Source: Cymbidium sinense (taxonomy: Eukaryota; Streptophyta; Magnoliopsida; Asparagales; Orchidaceae). From it: 64,000 nucleotides of DNA. The position numbers and the translations under genes were made by a program. Below, one piece after another: positions 23,217 through 36,768 of the stretch. Numbering within the stretch: position 1 is the first letter of the stretch; each line of letters starts with the position of its first letter. The notes below the pieces were generated by a model. The model had not been told where the DNA came from and did no database searches. It saw only the letters and a program-made list of their open reading frames with translations. Location: positions 53,129,352 to 53,193,351 of the forward strand of contig CM038222.1 in the NCBI GenBank assembly GCA_021442155.1, in the 5' to 3' direction.

Positions 23217-24053
23217 TGTTGCGTGCTGGAAAACCAGTTGCGGTAGAGTAAAAATTTATGCCTTAGCCTTGTTGATTCAAAGACACACACAGTAATTAAA
23301 GAGCAACACTCACCAGAATTTTAACGTGGAAAACCTCGAAAAGAGGGTAAAACCACGGCCTAGCCCAAGAAAAGATTCCACTATGTATCCTTTCGAGTAC
23401 AAAATCTTCCATAACGGATTACGAATTCTATTTGAGAAAGGGACATAACAACAACGATCGGTTTATAATAGTTCGATGTTGGAGATCTTTGGGTACCGGT
23501 GGAAATGCGGTATAATTAATCCATGGCTGGCGTGCTGATTCGGGATCTTCAAGCTTTAGAGCTTTCTCTTCCTCCTCACTTCACTTTTCCTCTTCTTCCT
23601 CGAGGACTCTTCCTCTTCTTCCTTGCCTTCCTTGCTTTAGCTTCCTTCTTCACTTGCTTGGACTCTTCTTCTTCTTCCTTGCTTCTTGTTCTTCTTCACT
23701 TGCTTGCTTCCTTCTTCACTGCTTCCTTCCTTTATTTAGGCCCCTCCATGTGAGGAGGCCTATTTATATAGATGTATTAGAAATTCACGTAGCCCATACC
23801 ACTCCCCTCGATGACTCGGATGACTTCGATCATTTGATGTATTTTGAGCATTTGGATGCCCAAATGAAGTGAATTATGAGATCTTAGGCTCATTAGATCG
23901 GCTCGAGACGCCGATTTGACTATAAACACTTCATATTGAGAGTTTTGAGATTTAATTGATGTCAAGATTCTAATGATATTTTAAGTCATGATCGACTATT
24001 AAAATTATATAGAACATCAAGATTTGCTTTGACTAATTTTGAGAGCCATATCA
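23217..24053 (-). mobile_element. Solo LTR of the 48.9-54.7 kb element family
   Basis: The 837 bp copy begins TGTTGCGTGCTGG on the plus strand and ends CATATCA. It is flanked by a perfect 5 bp target duplication AGTTT (23212-23216 and 24054-24058). The sequence is collinear with the LTRs at 48934-49924 and 53684-54668, including the AACGTGGAAAACCTC block near 23323, the pyrimidine-rich CTTCCTCTTCTTCC repeats (about 23570-23700) and the ATCATTTGATGTATTTT block near 23830. Its promoter reads on the minus strand (TATA at about 23759-23770). Internal sequence is absent, so it arose by LTR-LTR recombination or equivalent loss. Confidence 0.88.
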
Positions 24054-25651
24054 AGTTTAAATTTCGTTATAAATTTTTATATTTAGATGAGAAATTAAAA
24101 AAAAAAGTTATATGAGAATTTTAGGCCTATAAATAGAAAATTTTAAGGTGTTAAAAAAAAAAAAGCCATTACCTTGCCGGTCTTCTTCGCTGAGTTCGGC
24201 GAGTCAACAGGATGGATGCGTGGCGATAGTTTCCGTGCTTGTTCACCTTGCTTAAGTCTCTTGCCCATCATCTTCATCTCCCTTCAACGCTCGCCCAAAG
24301 CCTCAGTTCTTCTTTCATCATTTTCTTTACCACTTCGTCTTTATGCAACAGATTATGCCGATCGGCCCTACACATTTGTGCCCTCACAAACTCATAGACT
24401 GAAACCTTCCTTCCTCTCTATAATTCTTCCGTCTCTGATAATTCACTTTCTTTGTTTCACATTGTTGACGGCAAACTCGCCCGTCCCCTTCCTCACATTC
24501 CATGCTTTAAGTCCTTAATTAATTTGCTGGCTCTTTCTGCTAAGTGTTAACTTCGTAGTTAGCTCTACCTCATATTTCAACTCGGTGAGTTTTGATTATT
24601 TAAAGATATAGACCATCCTTTATTAATAAGTCAATGAGTTCATTCATTATGATGTGACAAGAATTTTTATACCATTATTTTGAAGTTTTACAAAATACAA
24701 TTTTTAAATTTTTTAATGTTCAACACCAAGTCTTTAATTTTATATTTCAACTTGGTAGTAAATGAGAATAAATTGAAAAAAATTTATATACATAGCATAT
24801 AATTTTTATGCATTTGTATATCTAATATTTATATAAAATTTATTTTTTATGAAGAAAAAGATGTATTTTATTTTAAGTAAACTTGGATGCTATAAGTTAA
24901 CTTGGAATAAAATTAGGAGAGAGAGAGAGCTGTAATCTTGAAATCCTTCGTCGCAAGCCCTGACGATCACCGTTGTCGATTATCGCCGACTGGTGCCGAC
25001 TACTATTATAATCCAACTACAAAAGTATAGCTATTGTAACCAGATTTTGGAACTTTTATCATTTTATTTTCTCAAATAAGATCTTGTAATCTTGTTATCG
25101 AGAAAGTGAGAACTTTATACTCAAATATATATAGAGTAGAATATTTTGACTGAGATAGGTCCCGTAATTTTTGTTTGTTATTATCTTTTTAACTATTTAT
25201 ATGTGTGTTAAATTTTCATTCAAGTTAAGATGTGAAGTTTTATTTTATTGATTTATATTTGTTGGCATGCAATAATTATAAATTAGTAGAATCAAATGCT
25301 ACGTTATATATAATAATATATATAAAAATTTAATTATAATTTACATTAAAAATTGTTATTAATTGAGCCTATATGTTTTTTAATTGTTTATAAATTTATG
25401 TGTTGTTGTTGATGATAATATTCTATGTTTAATTATGAATATAATTTGTATATATAGTTTATGTATGAAAGTTGAACCTTTAATATATTTTGATGTTGAC
25501 TTTCATTTAAAGAAATAAAAATATATATCAAAATATTATGATAAAAACTACATCAAGATTTTCTTAAAAATGATTAAATTTATTCAAAGATTAGTGTAAT
25601 AAAAATTTATCATATGCATGCAATGTCAACTTTTAACTAAATTTAATAATT
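24054..25651. other. Intergenic tract with TATA box and short ORF, no firm gene
   Basis: A good TATA box (TATAAATAG, 24128-24136) precedes a GC-richer stretch (24165-24520) with a 114-codon frame lacking an ATG start at its head. A GTGAG splice-donor-like site follows near 24584. This could be a first exon or leader, but no protein family is recognisable. The rest is AT-rich. A block at about 24660-24780 recurs at 37411-37500 (both contain TTTTTTAATGTTCAACAC and TTTTATATTTCAACTTGGT). Confidence 0.4.
24900..25145 (+). repeat. Diverged LTR fragment resembling the P450-linked LTR
   Basis: This run shares, in order and in the same orientation, several landmarks with the LTR at 56788-57617: a GAGAGAGAGAGCT run followed by CTTGAAA.CCTTC, a CCGTTGTC-x-AT-x-CGCCGAC block, a TGTTATCG-type block, and a CTCAAATATATATAGAGTAGAAT-like block. 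It is short and truncated, with no ends visible. It is probably a plus-strand remnant of the same or a sister LTR family. Confidence 0.45.
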
Positions 25652-25699
25652 GAGAAAGAGCGGAGCGCATGAGGCGAAAACTAGGGCTCCCAAGGTAAG

Positions 25700-26660
25700 T
25701 CCCAAGAACCACCTGCTCTGCTCCTCCCTCATTATCTTAAACATTCTCCACCTCCTCAACTCTATTCTCTATCTGACCTCCATTAGGGCGGAGGTCGAAG
25801 TCCTCTTTCTTGAGAAATGGCCTTACCCGGGAATTTGTCTCAAGCATCTTTCCCTCCTTTATCTGCCGCCGAGCTACATCCCTCCTGTCAACAACTGGAA
25901 AGATCTTCTTCTTGCCCAAAATGAGAAGAGTAAAGCCGCCTCGTTATCCTTCATCCCCCCAATCGTCGGAAGTTTGCTTCTCAAGATGATTTATCTCAAG
26001 GCGTAATGAATGGAATCTCTCATTGGTCGGGCATGCTATAGGAAAAGACCGTATTATGGTTCCTTATTGAATGCTGTGAAGAGACGATGGAGGTTTAAAG
26101 GTTCCATGGATCTTCTAACATTGGAAGGCGACTTTTTCCTATTCAAATTTTCATGCCAAGAAGATTACGATCTTGTCTGGGATAATGGTCCGTGCTTTAA
26201 ATGGCCCTTTATTTTCAAGTGGGAATGGAACTTCCACCAACAAAAGAGCAAATCAAAGAATTACCCCTATGGATCAAACTTCCAATTTCCCACTGTCGTG
26301 TTGGAATGATTTGGGATTCTCCAAAGTTGCGAGCCAAATTGGCATTCCTTTAGCTTGATAATCTCACGAACTAAAGCAAGAATCACATTTGCCGGATTTG
26401 TGTTCAGATTAACAGATCAATCTTGCCGGACTCAATTCCAATCAACTTGAATGGGCTGAAATTTAATCGAGAGGTGGTGTATGACTGGAAACCGCTTGCT
26501 CCAAATGCCAAACTTTTCTCATGATGAGAAATCTGTCCCTTAAACCCGACACCTTCTACACGCAAGAGGAAGAAGTAAGAGAAGGCCATACCGTAGAGAT
26601 ACTGGGTGCAAAATACGCAATTGGACATTGTTCCTATTGATGAATCCACCGTGAACCGCT
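25700..26660 (+). pseudogene. LINE 1 ORF1 (DUF4283-like)
   Basis: Recognisable blocks are VNNWKDLLLAQNEKSKAASL (about 25885-25945), KRPYYGSLLNAVKRRWRFKG (about 26043-26102), and FFLFKFSCQEDYDLVWDNGP (about 26135-26195). They match the ORF1 proteins of the other two LINEs here and the DUF4283 domain of plant L1 ORF1, an RNA-binding protein of the retrotransposition particle. The zinc-knuckle region expected near 26480-26550 is not intact. Frameshifts near 26006, 26290 and beyond, plus stops, disrupt the gene. Confidence 0.75.
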
Positions 26661-27079
26661 CGTGAAACGAGGAATTACGTCTTTAGAAGTCATTGAGAAC
26701 ACCACCTCCACAACAAATTACTGACCTAAACCACTCACCTATTCAATCCCTGTGTTGGAGACGGAAACTTATCATGAAGAGATAACCACCAATTTAGGAG
26801 AATCGATGTTTTGATATCCCTAAGGAGGCTCAAAGCAAATTCACATTTGTGAGGAATCAACCGCTTATAATTCCAACACAGTGAAACTTAGTGATATTGC
26901 TCTTTACTTAAAACCGCGACGGCAAATTCCACCGCTAGTCTTGAATCGGATCCTCGTGGAAAAGCTACTCTTATACCAGGTAAGTCTATCTATTCGTTGG
27001 ATAATGCTAAGGAGAAGGTTATTCACTCCAATGCGACTAAAGGAAAGCAAAAAAAGGGCGGAAGCCCGCAACATCTTCA

Positions 27080-30000
27080 TCCTCTTAATGTCACTCGGTT
27101 CTAGTCACTGGAACGTCGGGGTTATCTCGAGGCGAGTTTGATTGTTTTCGATTGATTCAAGAGACTCGTCGATCTCTCCTTTGCTGGAAACTAAAATTGG
27201 TACGTAAATCTCTCGCAATCCTTTCCTTCTAAAAAATTTAATCTATTCAATTCTGAATCGCAAATTTCAAACTTTGAATCTTGGGGTGAATATGGATCAA
27301 GTGGTGTTCGGATAAACTTGATTTTAAGCCTTTGATTGTCAAGTTGTTGTTGGCTACTTACTGGGAATTATACCTTCTACTTGTCCTGCATTTATGCTGA
27401 AAATACGCCGTCGCTCTCCCTATGGAATGTGTCGAGATCGATTGGTCAAGATATAACCGAGCCTTGGATCCTGATGGGTGACTTTAATTGCGCTTGTCGA
27501 GTCATGAAAATCTGGTGGGCTTCCTATCTCCTTAAACAATTCACTTGATTTCAAAGAATGTGTAAATGATTGTGAGCTCATTGAATTACCTAGTTCTGGG
27601 TTATTTTATACCTGGTCGAACCAACAAAGTAATAATCCTATTCTTTCTAGGATTGATAGAGTGTTATGCAATTCTAAATGGTTTGATTTCTTCCCACTCT
27701 CCCATTATAAAGTAGTGTCACCTCTCTCATCTGACCACTCCCCATTAATAACCACTCTCCAACATTGTTATACTCCGCTCATCGGTTTATGTATAGGAAT
27801 CATTGGTCCGCTCATGAGGACTTCAAGACTATCTCATTTGATGCTTGAAGGGGGTTTGTGTCTGGTGATCCTATGTTTGTTCTTTCAAAAAAGCTATCTC
27901 AGGTTAAAAAGGCTTTTAAAATGCGGAAATGGGACCCCTCTCCTCTTCACTCTCAAATTATGCAGGAAAAAAGAATGCAAGATGAAATCATGTTAAAGCT
28001 GAACCGTGATCCGGGCAATAAAGAGTTGATGAAGGAAGCTAATGATGCAAAATGAGCTACACTAAGCTTCTCAAAATGGAAAGTGGGCCAAGCAAAGAGC
28101 AAAGGCTCATTGGCTTAGTCAATCCGATGATGATCAAAATTCCTTTTTTGTTCAATAAAAGAAAGAAGAAATGCGAATAGGATCCATGAACTACATACGG
28201 AACAGGGAGTAATTTCAAATCAGGAGTTGATGGCTGAGGAGATAAACAGGTATTATGCCAATCTATTTAATTGCAGTAACCTTTTCTCCTTACCAATGCA
28301 GGACCTTCCTTTGGGGGAAACACTCTCTCTTTGGCAGGCAAATGAATTGGAAAAAGATATTAGTGATGAAGAAATTACCTCTGCTCTTCATAGCATAAAT
28401 GAAAATAAAACACCAGGGCCGGATGGATTCAATTCACATTTCTTTATCAACACTTGGGAATTTACAGGGAAATACTTCTTAAGAGCTGCTCATCATTTTT
28501 TCAGTACAAAGAAATTGCCAAGATGCTTCAAACATACTCTTCTTACCCTAATACCAAAGGTGAAACATTCTAGTAATATATCTGACTATCGTCCTATTTC
28601 ACTTTGCAATATTTTTTTACAAAGTTATTGCTAAAGTACTTGCAAATAGGCTAAAACATGTCTTCCTATGTTGATAAACAATGCTCAATCGGCTTTTATA
28701 AAGGAAGAGATATAGGCGATAGTTTGGCTTTGGCTAATGAAATTTCTTCCGAGTTTTCTTCTCCTAGTCACCAGCACATTTCTTGCTAAGTTTGGATCTA
28801 AAAAAGCTTTTGACTCTATAAATAGAAGCTCTTATACACAGATTACTGGCAAAAGGTATACCAATGAGATTTGTAAAATGGGTGGAGGCATGTATCATGG
28901 ATGTTCCATTTTCTGTTGTGCTCAATGGGAAATCAAAGGTTGGTTTTCCTCATCAGGTTAAGACAAGGCTGCCCCTTGTCTCCATTCCTTTCACTATTGC
29001 TATAGAGACTCTATCTTGTCTTGGAACGAGAAACTCAATTACTAAGGTATACCCCTTGTCGCAAAGTTATGCAAAGTATCTCACCTTCTTTTTGATGATG
29101 TTCTTGCAATGGGTAAAGAAAATGATACTATAAGATCGTTACAAGGTTGTCTTACTACATTAGAGAATTACATGGGATTGAAGGTAAACATTGAAAAATC
29201 TACTATTTGCTTTTCAAAAGGAGTCAAAATGCTGAATATTTGTTAAATATTCTCAATATCACATAAACTTTTTTCCTATAAATTACCTTGGACTTCCTGT
29301 TGTAGTGGTGCTCACAAAACAATCCATTTTAATGGATTATTTGATAAATTGCAAAAGAGAATGGGATGGAAAAGCAAATTTCTCTCCTTAGGGAGGTATC
29401 AAATGATTAGATCCTCGTTAATGGTTTACTTTCATATTGGTTTTATTTCAATTGTTGTTCCAAAGGGTGTTTTAAAAAGATATGTTCATTTACATCCAAC
29501 TTTTTCTATCATAGTGGGAAAACAAAAAGCTACACACTATCTCTTGGCTCAAAACAACCCTCCCTAGAGAAAAGGGGAACCGGTCTTATATCTCCTATTC
29601 TCTCTATACTTGCGATAAAATTATTTGGAGAGTCATAAAAACGATTCTCTCTTTGCCTCCTGGTGTCTACAGAAATATGGAACTATTTGGGAAACTCCAA
29701 ATACCAAATGCACCTCTTGTTGGAAGGAGTTAAGATCAATTGGATTTGCATATAAAACAAAGTTTAAATATCTTGTTGGCAACGAAACACTATTTCTCTT
29801 TTTTAGATCCTTGGTGTAATGGCAATACTATTGCTAACGATGGGGAACTTGCGTCGAATGGGAATTTCCAACGATGCAAGGTTGGTATCCTCCTAAGCAC
29901 GGTAAGTGGTGTCTCCCTTGGACTTCTCTTCTGAATACTCTTTATTGCTTGAGAATATTCGAGCATTAATATACGGAGGGGAGGATGTGATTCAATGGGA

Positions 30001-30545
30001 AAATCAAAAAAAGCCATCTAACCGTGACTTCAAAAAAAGCCATTTTGAATCCTATCCTAGCATCTCATGGTACAAGGAAATTTGGTTTAAAGGGGTGCCA
30101 TAAACTATTCACTTTCTTGTTGGATGGCTTTTTTAGGGAGATTGAAGACCTCGATGTGTTAGCTAAAAATGGTGTGGGTGTTTTGAGGGAATCTTGTTTC
30201 ATTATGAATTTTCAATCTCACTCTCACTTGTTTTTTGAATGCCCGGTTACAATGAGCTTGGTGAGATCTCTTCTTCCTAATGGCCAATTCTACTTACTTA
30301 ACTCCACTCTTCAACAAATTCGGAAAGTGTTGATTTACATGCTCACAAGATAATTAAAAGGTTACATAATATGATTCGCTGTTTTGGTATACATGATTTG
30401 GAGAGAGAAACCAAAGACTTTTCTCCAACTCCTTCTCTTCTATTCAATCCATTATGCAAGTCAAAATCGGGTTGGTGCTAAAATATCAAAGTGGAAGTTG
30501 AAGGAAACATGGCCTCGCAAGTTAGACAATTGATTCGGCATGGAA
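27080..30545 (+). pseudogene. LINE 1 ORF2 (endonuclease, RT, zf-RVT)
   Basis: In order: the endonuclease N-terminus (HWNVGVISRR near 27100, degraded from WNVRG); the catalytic GDFN block (LMGDFNCACR, 27472); SSDHSPLI (27730); the RT entry block NENKTPGPDGFNSHFF (28401); YRPISLCNIF (28590); SKKAFDSINR (28797); a damaged catalytic box reading LFDDVLAMGK near 29090, where copies 2 and 3 have YADD and FADD; and a zinc-finger-like end with SHSHLFFECPV (30218). ORF2 would nick target DNA and prime reverse transcription. At least ten frame changes or stops make it inactive. Confidence 0.8.
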
Positions 30546-31843
30546 AAGTTCGTTGCACATTTATGAACTTTGTTTTCTGACTATGTTCGCTCAGATTTCA
30601 TCTTGTTTGGTTTTCTTTTCTTTTTCTTTGGGCGATGATGACAGATAGTTACATTGGGATTTATATATATATATAGTCCCTGCATGGATGACCTTCTGCA
30701 ACCGGTAAAAGTGCAATTTGTATTTATACATCCATTGGAGGGGGAAGGTAACCCAGGTTTCGATTGGTTGATTCTCAAAGTGGGGTCTTCTGGATACACT
30801 ATACTGATTATTTCTTTTTTATTATGAGTCCGGATAGATTACCAAATGTTTCTTTCCGGTTATTAGTTTTGTTTAGTTTTGTTTACTTCACTGAATTCCT
30901 ACTCTAACTAGATTCGCTTGTTTCGCTCCATCATTTTATTTTTGTTGTCTCGGTTATCCCTGGGGAAGTCCATGTTTGATCTTCACCTGTTTTTTTTCTA
31001 GCTTAGTCTATCATCAGATATGTAATCACTTTTTTATGGAATGAAATTGGGCAAATGCCCTCATATTTTTCCAAAAAAAAAAAAATTTAATAATTTTAAA
31101 ATCTGTTTTGACATAATTTATATCAGTATATTCCGATATTATTTTTTATTCATTTATGTCTCGAGAACTCATTAATACGATTTCTTGATAAGAGGAAAGC
31201 TTAAATGCATTGAAATTCTCAACGACAACACATTCTTCGTTTCGAATTGTTGCTAAGCGTTTGTATTATTTTAAGAATCCGCCCTTTCAAATTCTTATAT
31301 GCAGTACTCAAACAATAATATGATGAATACATAATAGTTTTTTTTTTTTTTTTTTTGGAAAAGGTGAGGGTATGAACCTAATTTTATTCCAAAAAGAGAT
31401 GTTACATATGGGTCAGACTAACTTTCTAACAAAACCAAACAGGTCAAAAGACCACAGCAAAAACCAATCATAGGATCGCTAATGACATAAGGAAATAGAG
31501 AGTTCCAAAAAAAAAAACAAAAGAAATAAGGAAATAAAGAGATAGAACTCAGATCACAAAAACTTTCCAATTAGGGTGGAGAGCAGCCCCCATAATCAGC
31601 CATTCACCAGTTTCTGAGTTGTCATCCAAAGGAACCTTCGAGAAATAAAAAACCAAATCACAAAATAGCTAACAACTGAAGTATAGAGGATCCCGGTTTC
31701 AACCCAGCCATCCAAGATGAATGGTGATCAGCATAGCATTCAAAGCTAAATACCGATAATATGGGGCACCGAAGATCATCATTGTCCACAGAAAGGAGAA
31801 AGAGCATATACGAGAGGATGACAGCATGCACAGAGACTGTAAA

Positions 31844-34800
31844 TTAGTGTTCCTGATTCCTCCATTTTAGCAATAATCTGGTGGTTTCCTCAGGCCAATG
31901 ATCTTTAAATACCCACCTTAATTTGAAAGTCACAATAGTTCTAATTTGGTTTCCCATCCATATAGTAGATTTCCCAACCTGATTGTGGAATCGAGCATTC
32001 CTTTCCCTCCAGATGATATACACCATTACAGCAGTAATTAGATAGCATAATCTAGCCAGGACCCTGTTTTCCATGTTGCTGATTTCACTCAATAATTGTG
32101 GTAAAGTATTTTGCATAAGTAACAAATTTTCAACAGGAAGAGTGTTCCTCAATAAGGTCATAAACATAGAACATTCAAAAAAAAGATGAGAGTGGGATTC
32201 TAATATATCTTTACAAAAGTAGCAAGTGTGAACCGGGCCTAATCCTCGAGCATAAAACTGATCCGAGGTTTCAAGTCCTTTAAGAAGAGCCATTCAACAG
32301 TATATTGCATAATTAAGAGCATACCCTTTAAACCATATATCTTTGAACCAATTAACCTTGGGGGAATGCTCAAACATGGTTTGGATGATTAGTTTAGAGG
32401 AAAACTTGTTGGAGCATCCCCAAAGCACCACCTGAGAATCCAGTCTACTAGATAGTTTAGAGAGGATTTTAAAAACAACAGGAAAACGAATGTGCATTCC
32501 AATTGGAACAACAACAATCCCATTATGGAAAATGGAGTTCAGCCTAGCATGTACAGGTTTGTCAAAGCAAGAAAAGCATTCATTGCCCATAATTTCAAAT
32601 AAAGAAAGTCCATTACACCAGGGATCAAAATAGAGAGAGTGTGTAGATTTGTTCTCTCCAATTAGTGAAATTTTTTGCCTGAATTGAGTAGCTAGCAATT
32701 TAAGTTCTCTCCAAAGTGATGACATGTGAAATTCATTTTTATACCATAAGGATATATATTTGTTTTGACACCAACCTGCAAATTGAGAAGTATTGCTAAG
32801 GACTCTCCATAAACATTTTACCTTACTTAAGGTATTAAGGGCAGAGGTAGATAGAAGACCCACACCTCCCATATCCCTAGGGAGGGTTGTTTTTGCCCAT
32901 GAAATGAGATGGATTTTTGGGCTTCACCATTGTGATAAAAGAAGTTGGTCATAACAGAGGATATCTTTTTAAGAATGCATTTAGGCATTGAAGTCGATCT
33001 TAACCAATAAGTTAGTAAATTGTTGACAGTTGCACGAAGAAGTTGAAGTCTACCCCCTATGGATAGAAGCTTGCATTTCCACCCAGCCAGCCAAAGATGC
33101 AACTTATCAAGAAAAGTAGCAAAGTGATGAGCTTTAAGAGGTCCAGCCGCAATAGGTATACCCAAGTATTTGAAAGAAAAATTGCCCCTATTGATATGCA
33201 ACAGCCTGCTGTAATTTTCAGCAAAGGTACAGTTTTTAGAGAAACATATTAAAGATTTCTCCCTATTAACCTCTAAGCCAATGTAAGGAGCTAAGGAATT
33301 CAAAATGCCTTTAAAGGAGTTGATAGTCATATGATTAGCATGTCCCATAACAAGAAGATCATCTGCAAATAACAGATGAGAGATGGTATAATTCCCAGCA
33401 GTAATCAGAGTGAAGTTGTTCTGCCTTATCTGATCATCAATTAAGCAAGATAAAGAGTCCATAGCAACAGCAAATAGAAAAGGTGAAAGAGGACACCCCT
33501 GTCTAAGACCATTAGAAGAATTAAAATAACCTTTAACACTTCCATTCAACACAACAGAAAAAGGAACAACACATATACAAGCTTCAATCCGCTTGACAAA
33601 TCGAGAAGGGAACCCCTTCTGAGCTAACCAGTGGAGAAGAGCAGGTCGATGAATTAAATCAAAGGCTTTACGCAAATCGAGCTTTGCTAGAAAAGAGTTT
33701 TCCATTATTCTTGTCGCAAAATCAAGACTAAGCCAATGTGCAAGTGCAATACTATCAGATATGTCTCTGTCTTTAATGAAAGCAGATTGAGCCAAGTGAA
33801 TGATAAGAGGAAGGACCTTCTTTAATCTATTTGCAATCACTTTGGCTATCACCTTATAGAAGATGTTACACAAGAAAATAGGCCTATAATCTGAAATAAC
33901 ATTGGCATGCTTAATTTTTGGAATCAATGTGATGAGAGTGTGCTTAAATGAAGGAGGCCATTTCCCATGCTTGAAGAAGTGGTGTACTAAGTAAGAATTG
34001 TTTTCCTGTGATTTTCCAACTAGCCTTAAAAAATTTTGCATTAAAATCATCCGGGCCAGGAGACTTATTGTCATAAAAACTGTGCAGGGCATTAATGATT
34101 TCCAAATCAGAGATTTCTATCTCCAATTCTTCAGCATGCATAGAATAGATGTCAATACCAGTGGGCAGATTAGAGCACGGTTGAACAAAGGATCCCCTGC
34201 AGTTAAACAAATCAGTATAATATCTGCAAATTTCTTTTGCTATAGAGTTGGGCTCATAAATAGTTCCATTTTCCAATTGAAGACTTCTAATACGATTTGA
34301 GCAATGTCTCTCCTTTATAGAGCAGTAAAGAAATTTGATATCATCATCAGATGAGGTAAGCCAATGCGCCTTAGCTCTTTGAGCAGCCCAAAAATATTCA
34401 TCTTTGATAAGTGAGGCATACCTGTTTTTGATTTCAATGGATTCCTTCATAAGGAGCTCATTTTGAGGATCACTCTCAAGTTTAAGAAGAATATCTTCTT
34501 GTTCTCTTTTGGTTGAGGTAATCTGGAGTTGAAGAAAAGAAGATGACCACTTCTGATTTTTAAGCAATTTTTTAGTAATCTGGAGTTTTTTTTGTAGTAC
34601 AAAAAGAGGGTCACCTTGAACGAAGGTATTCCAAGCCAAACCAGTAATCTCTAAGAATCTTTAGTGAGAAGTCCAGTAGTTTCTAAAACAAAATCTTGGT
34701 TGTGCATGAGGAGTATTGTTGATAAAAGTTGACAATGGAGAATGGTCAGAAGATAGTGGGGCAGATACATTATAATATGAGGATGGAAAGGTATTTAGCC

Positions 34801-35440
34801 AATGATCATTACATAGGACCCGATCTATCCTAGTAAGGATGGGATTTTCATGTTGTAGATTGGACCATGTATAAAACAGACCTGAACTTGGGAGCTCCAA
34901 CAGCCCATTATCTTGGATGCAATCTCTGAAATCTTGCATTCTATTCAATGGGGTCGGGTTACCTCCAAGCTTTTCTTTATAAGATAAAATGCAATTGAAT
35001 TCTCCCTTGATAATCCACAGGGAGTTTATTAAAACCGCTAAATCACGTATGGAGTTCCAAAGGGACCTTCTATCTTGTGGGTTGTTATGACCATAGACAA
35101 AAGTGACAGAGAAATCCGGAAGACCCATGCAGCTAACCTCTCCATGGATATATTAAGCATCCTTGTAGAGAGTCTTATAAGAAATGTTTAAGGGATTCCA
35201 TTTTATCTAGATTCTACCCCCAAGAGAGCAATCAAAATTATCTGAATACTCCTCTGGGAAGAATAACTGAAGTTTATTGGAGGGTAAACTTTTGCTTAAA
35301 GAGGAATGAGACAATTTAGTTTCCAAAAGACAGAATAAATCAAACTTAAATTCCTTAAGAATTCTTCTACAATCATGAAGTTTGCCCTCGGCAAGAAGGC
35401 CTCTAACATTCCAGCAGCCAATTCTAGGATTTATTGTCAA
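31844..35440 (-). pseudogene. LINE 3 ORF2 (endonuclease, RT, zf-RVT)
   Basis: The endonuclease starts at 35440 (RIGCWNVRGLLAEGKLHDC). Its GDFN block reads IKGEFNCILS (about 35010), so the catalytic Asp is changed to Glu, and SSDHSPL follows near 34740. RT blocks are KSPGPDDFNAKFF (about 34060), YRPIFLCNIFYKVIAK (about 33880), AKLDLRKAFDLIHR (about 33690), GLRQGCPLSPFLFAVAMD (about 33500) and the catalytic box LLFADDLLVMGHA (about 33360). The C-terminal zf-RVT part has CYFCKDILESHSHLFFEC (about 32225-32170). Breaks: a stop near 35206, a degraded stretch to 35128, a stop near 34660, frameshifts near 34000 and 32865, and a TGA at 32291-32293 where a Trp is likely. The predicted start codon reads TTG. 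Confidence 0.85.
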
Positions 35441-36768
35441 AGGAAAAAAAAAAGATCATTTACCCTTTCTCTTGGATGTAGCTTTTGACTATGTCCTTTA
35501 TGAGGCAATGAGGATTTGGCTTGATCATTGTCTAATGAACCTTTACTCGGGGTCTTAGAATAATGTTCCATTGATTTTTGAGACTGGGAACGCGCCGGTG
35601 AGGCAGCAGAGGAACGGGTTGTAACACCTATTATGATCTGGTTCAGATTATCAGATTGAGGCAGATGTTCATTGCTCAAGGAATTAGTAGTTATTGTAAT
35701 ATATGGATTTTCTTCCTGTAAGGAAGATTGAGCCGGCAACTGATTCAAATCATTTATAGGTGAATTACCAATGGGATCCTTTTCTAAAGAAGTAGCATTC
35801 TGGAAGGTGGACTGAGTAGTGATAGTAGTACCATTTGGTTTGGTGAGATCAACATCTCTGGGGGGAATTACAGGGACTTTAGTTCGAAGTAGTTGCCAAG
35901 GAGCATGGCTTCTACTTCATCCTCTTGAAGTAGGTCGTTTCTCCGGATTAAGAGGGCAAGCTTCTTCTTCATGAGAAAAGGTGGAATAATTGGAACATGC
36001 TTTTAGTTTCCAATCATAGATAATCTTCTATTGAATCTTATTCCCGTTCAAGTTAACAGAGATTGTGTCTGGAAGAGGGGATGAGGGGCTCACCTGCAAG
36101 CACACTCTAGCAAAGGTAATTCTAGATTTAGAGGCTATCAACTTGTCAATAGCTGAGGGAATGCCCACTGAACTGGCTACTTTTGAAAAACCAACTTCAT
36201 TCCAACAACAAAGAGGAAAGTTTGGTAGTTTGATCCAGAGAGGGATATCAGTTATATGTTCTTTAGAGGGTCTAAAATCTCATGAATATTTTTAAAAGAT
36301 AAATGGTCACCCATTTAGAAAACACAGCCCATGGTCCCAAACCATATCAAAGTCTTCCTGACATGCAAACTTGAATAAGAAAAAATCCCCTTCTAAGGAC
36401 AATAAATCCAACCCACCTTTGAATTGTCACTTCCTCTTAATAGTCGCAAGCAAGGAACCATAGAAAGGCCTTTTTCCTATGGCATAGCCAACTAAAGATA
36501 GGGACCAATCTTTTTCCCCTTCCACTATCTCACTTTCAGTGAAGCAGATCTCATCCGACAATGTGGGAACGTAAGACAAAGTCACAGATTTACTTTTTTC
36601 ATTTTGAGATACAAGTAAGTCTTTCCAATTGCAAACTCTAGGAAGATTTGTCTTTTGGAAGCCCGTAGTCAGAGGGGATGAGGTAGAAGGAAATGCTCCC
36701 AAAATAGAGCCAGGAATAGAGGAAGGAAGGCGGGGGAAGTTGGCAGAGAACCCTACCTCTGATTCCAT
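35437..36768 (-). pseudogene. LINE 3 ORF1 (DUF4283-like)
   Basis: The start at 36768 opens MESEVGFSANFPRLPSS and reads through NWKDLLVSQNEKSKSVTLSY and IGKRPFYGSLLATIKRK to an early stop at about 36427. Downstream FFLFKFACQEDFDMVWDHG (about 36385-36330) continues the DUF4283-like domain after that stop. A C-terminal segment (35748-35437) ends at the ORF2 start. Stops near 36424 and 36310 and frame changes around 36260-35750 inactivate it. Its role would be RNA binding in the LINE particle. Confidence 0.75.

Larger units (their letters stand above)
25652..31082 (+). mobile_element. LINE copy 1 (L1-type), 5.4 kb
   Basis: This is a full-length but decayed LINE. It is flanked by a perfect 13 bp duplication AAATTTAATAATT (25639-25651 and 31083-31095) and ends in a poly(A) tract (about 31073-31082). 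The 5' end shares GGAGCGCATGAG with LINE copy 2 (25662 and 41928). The 3' end GGAATGAAATTGGGCAAATG is shared with copy 2, and copy 3 ends similarly on the other strand. It has ORF1 and ORF2 remnants with many frameshifts and stops, more than in copies 2 and 3. Confidence 0.88.
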
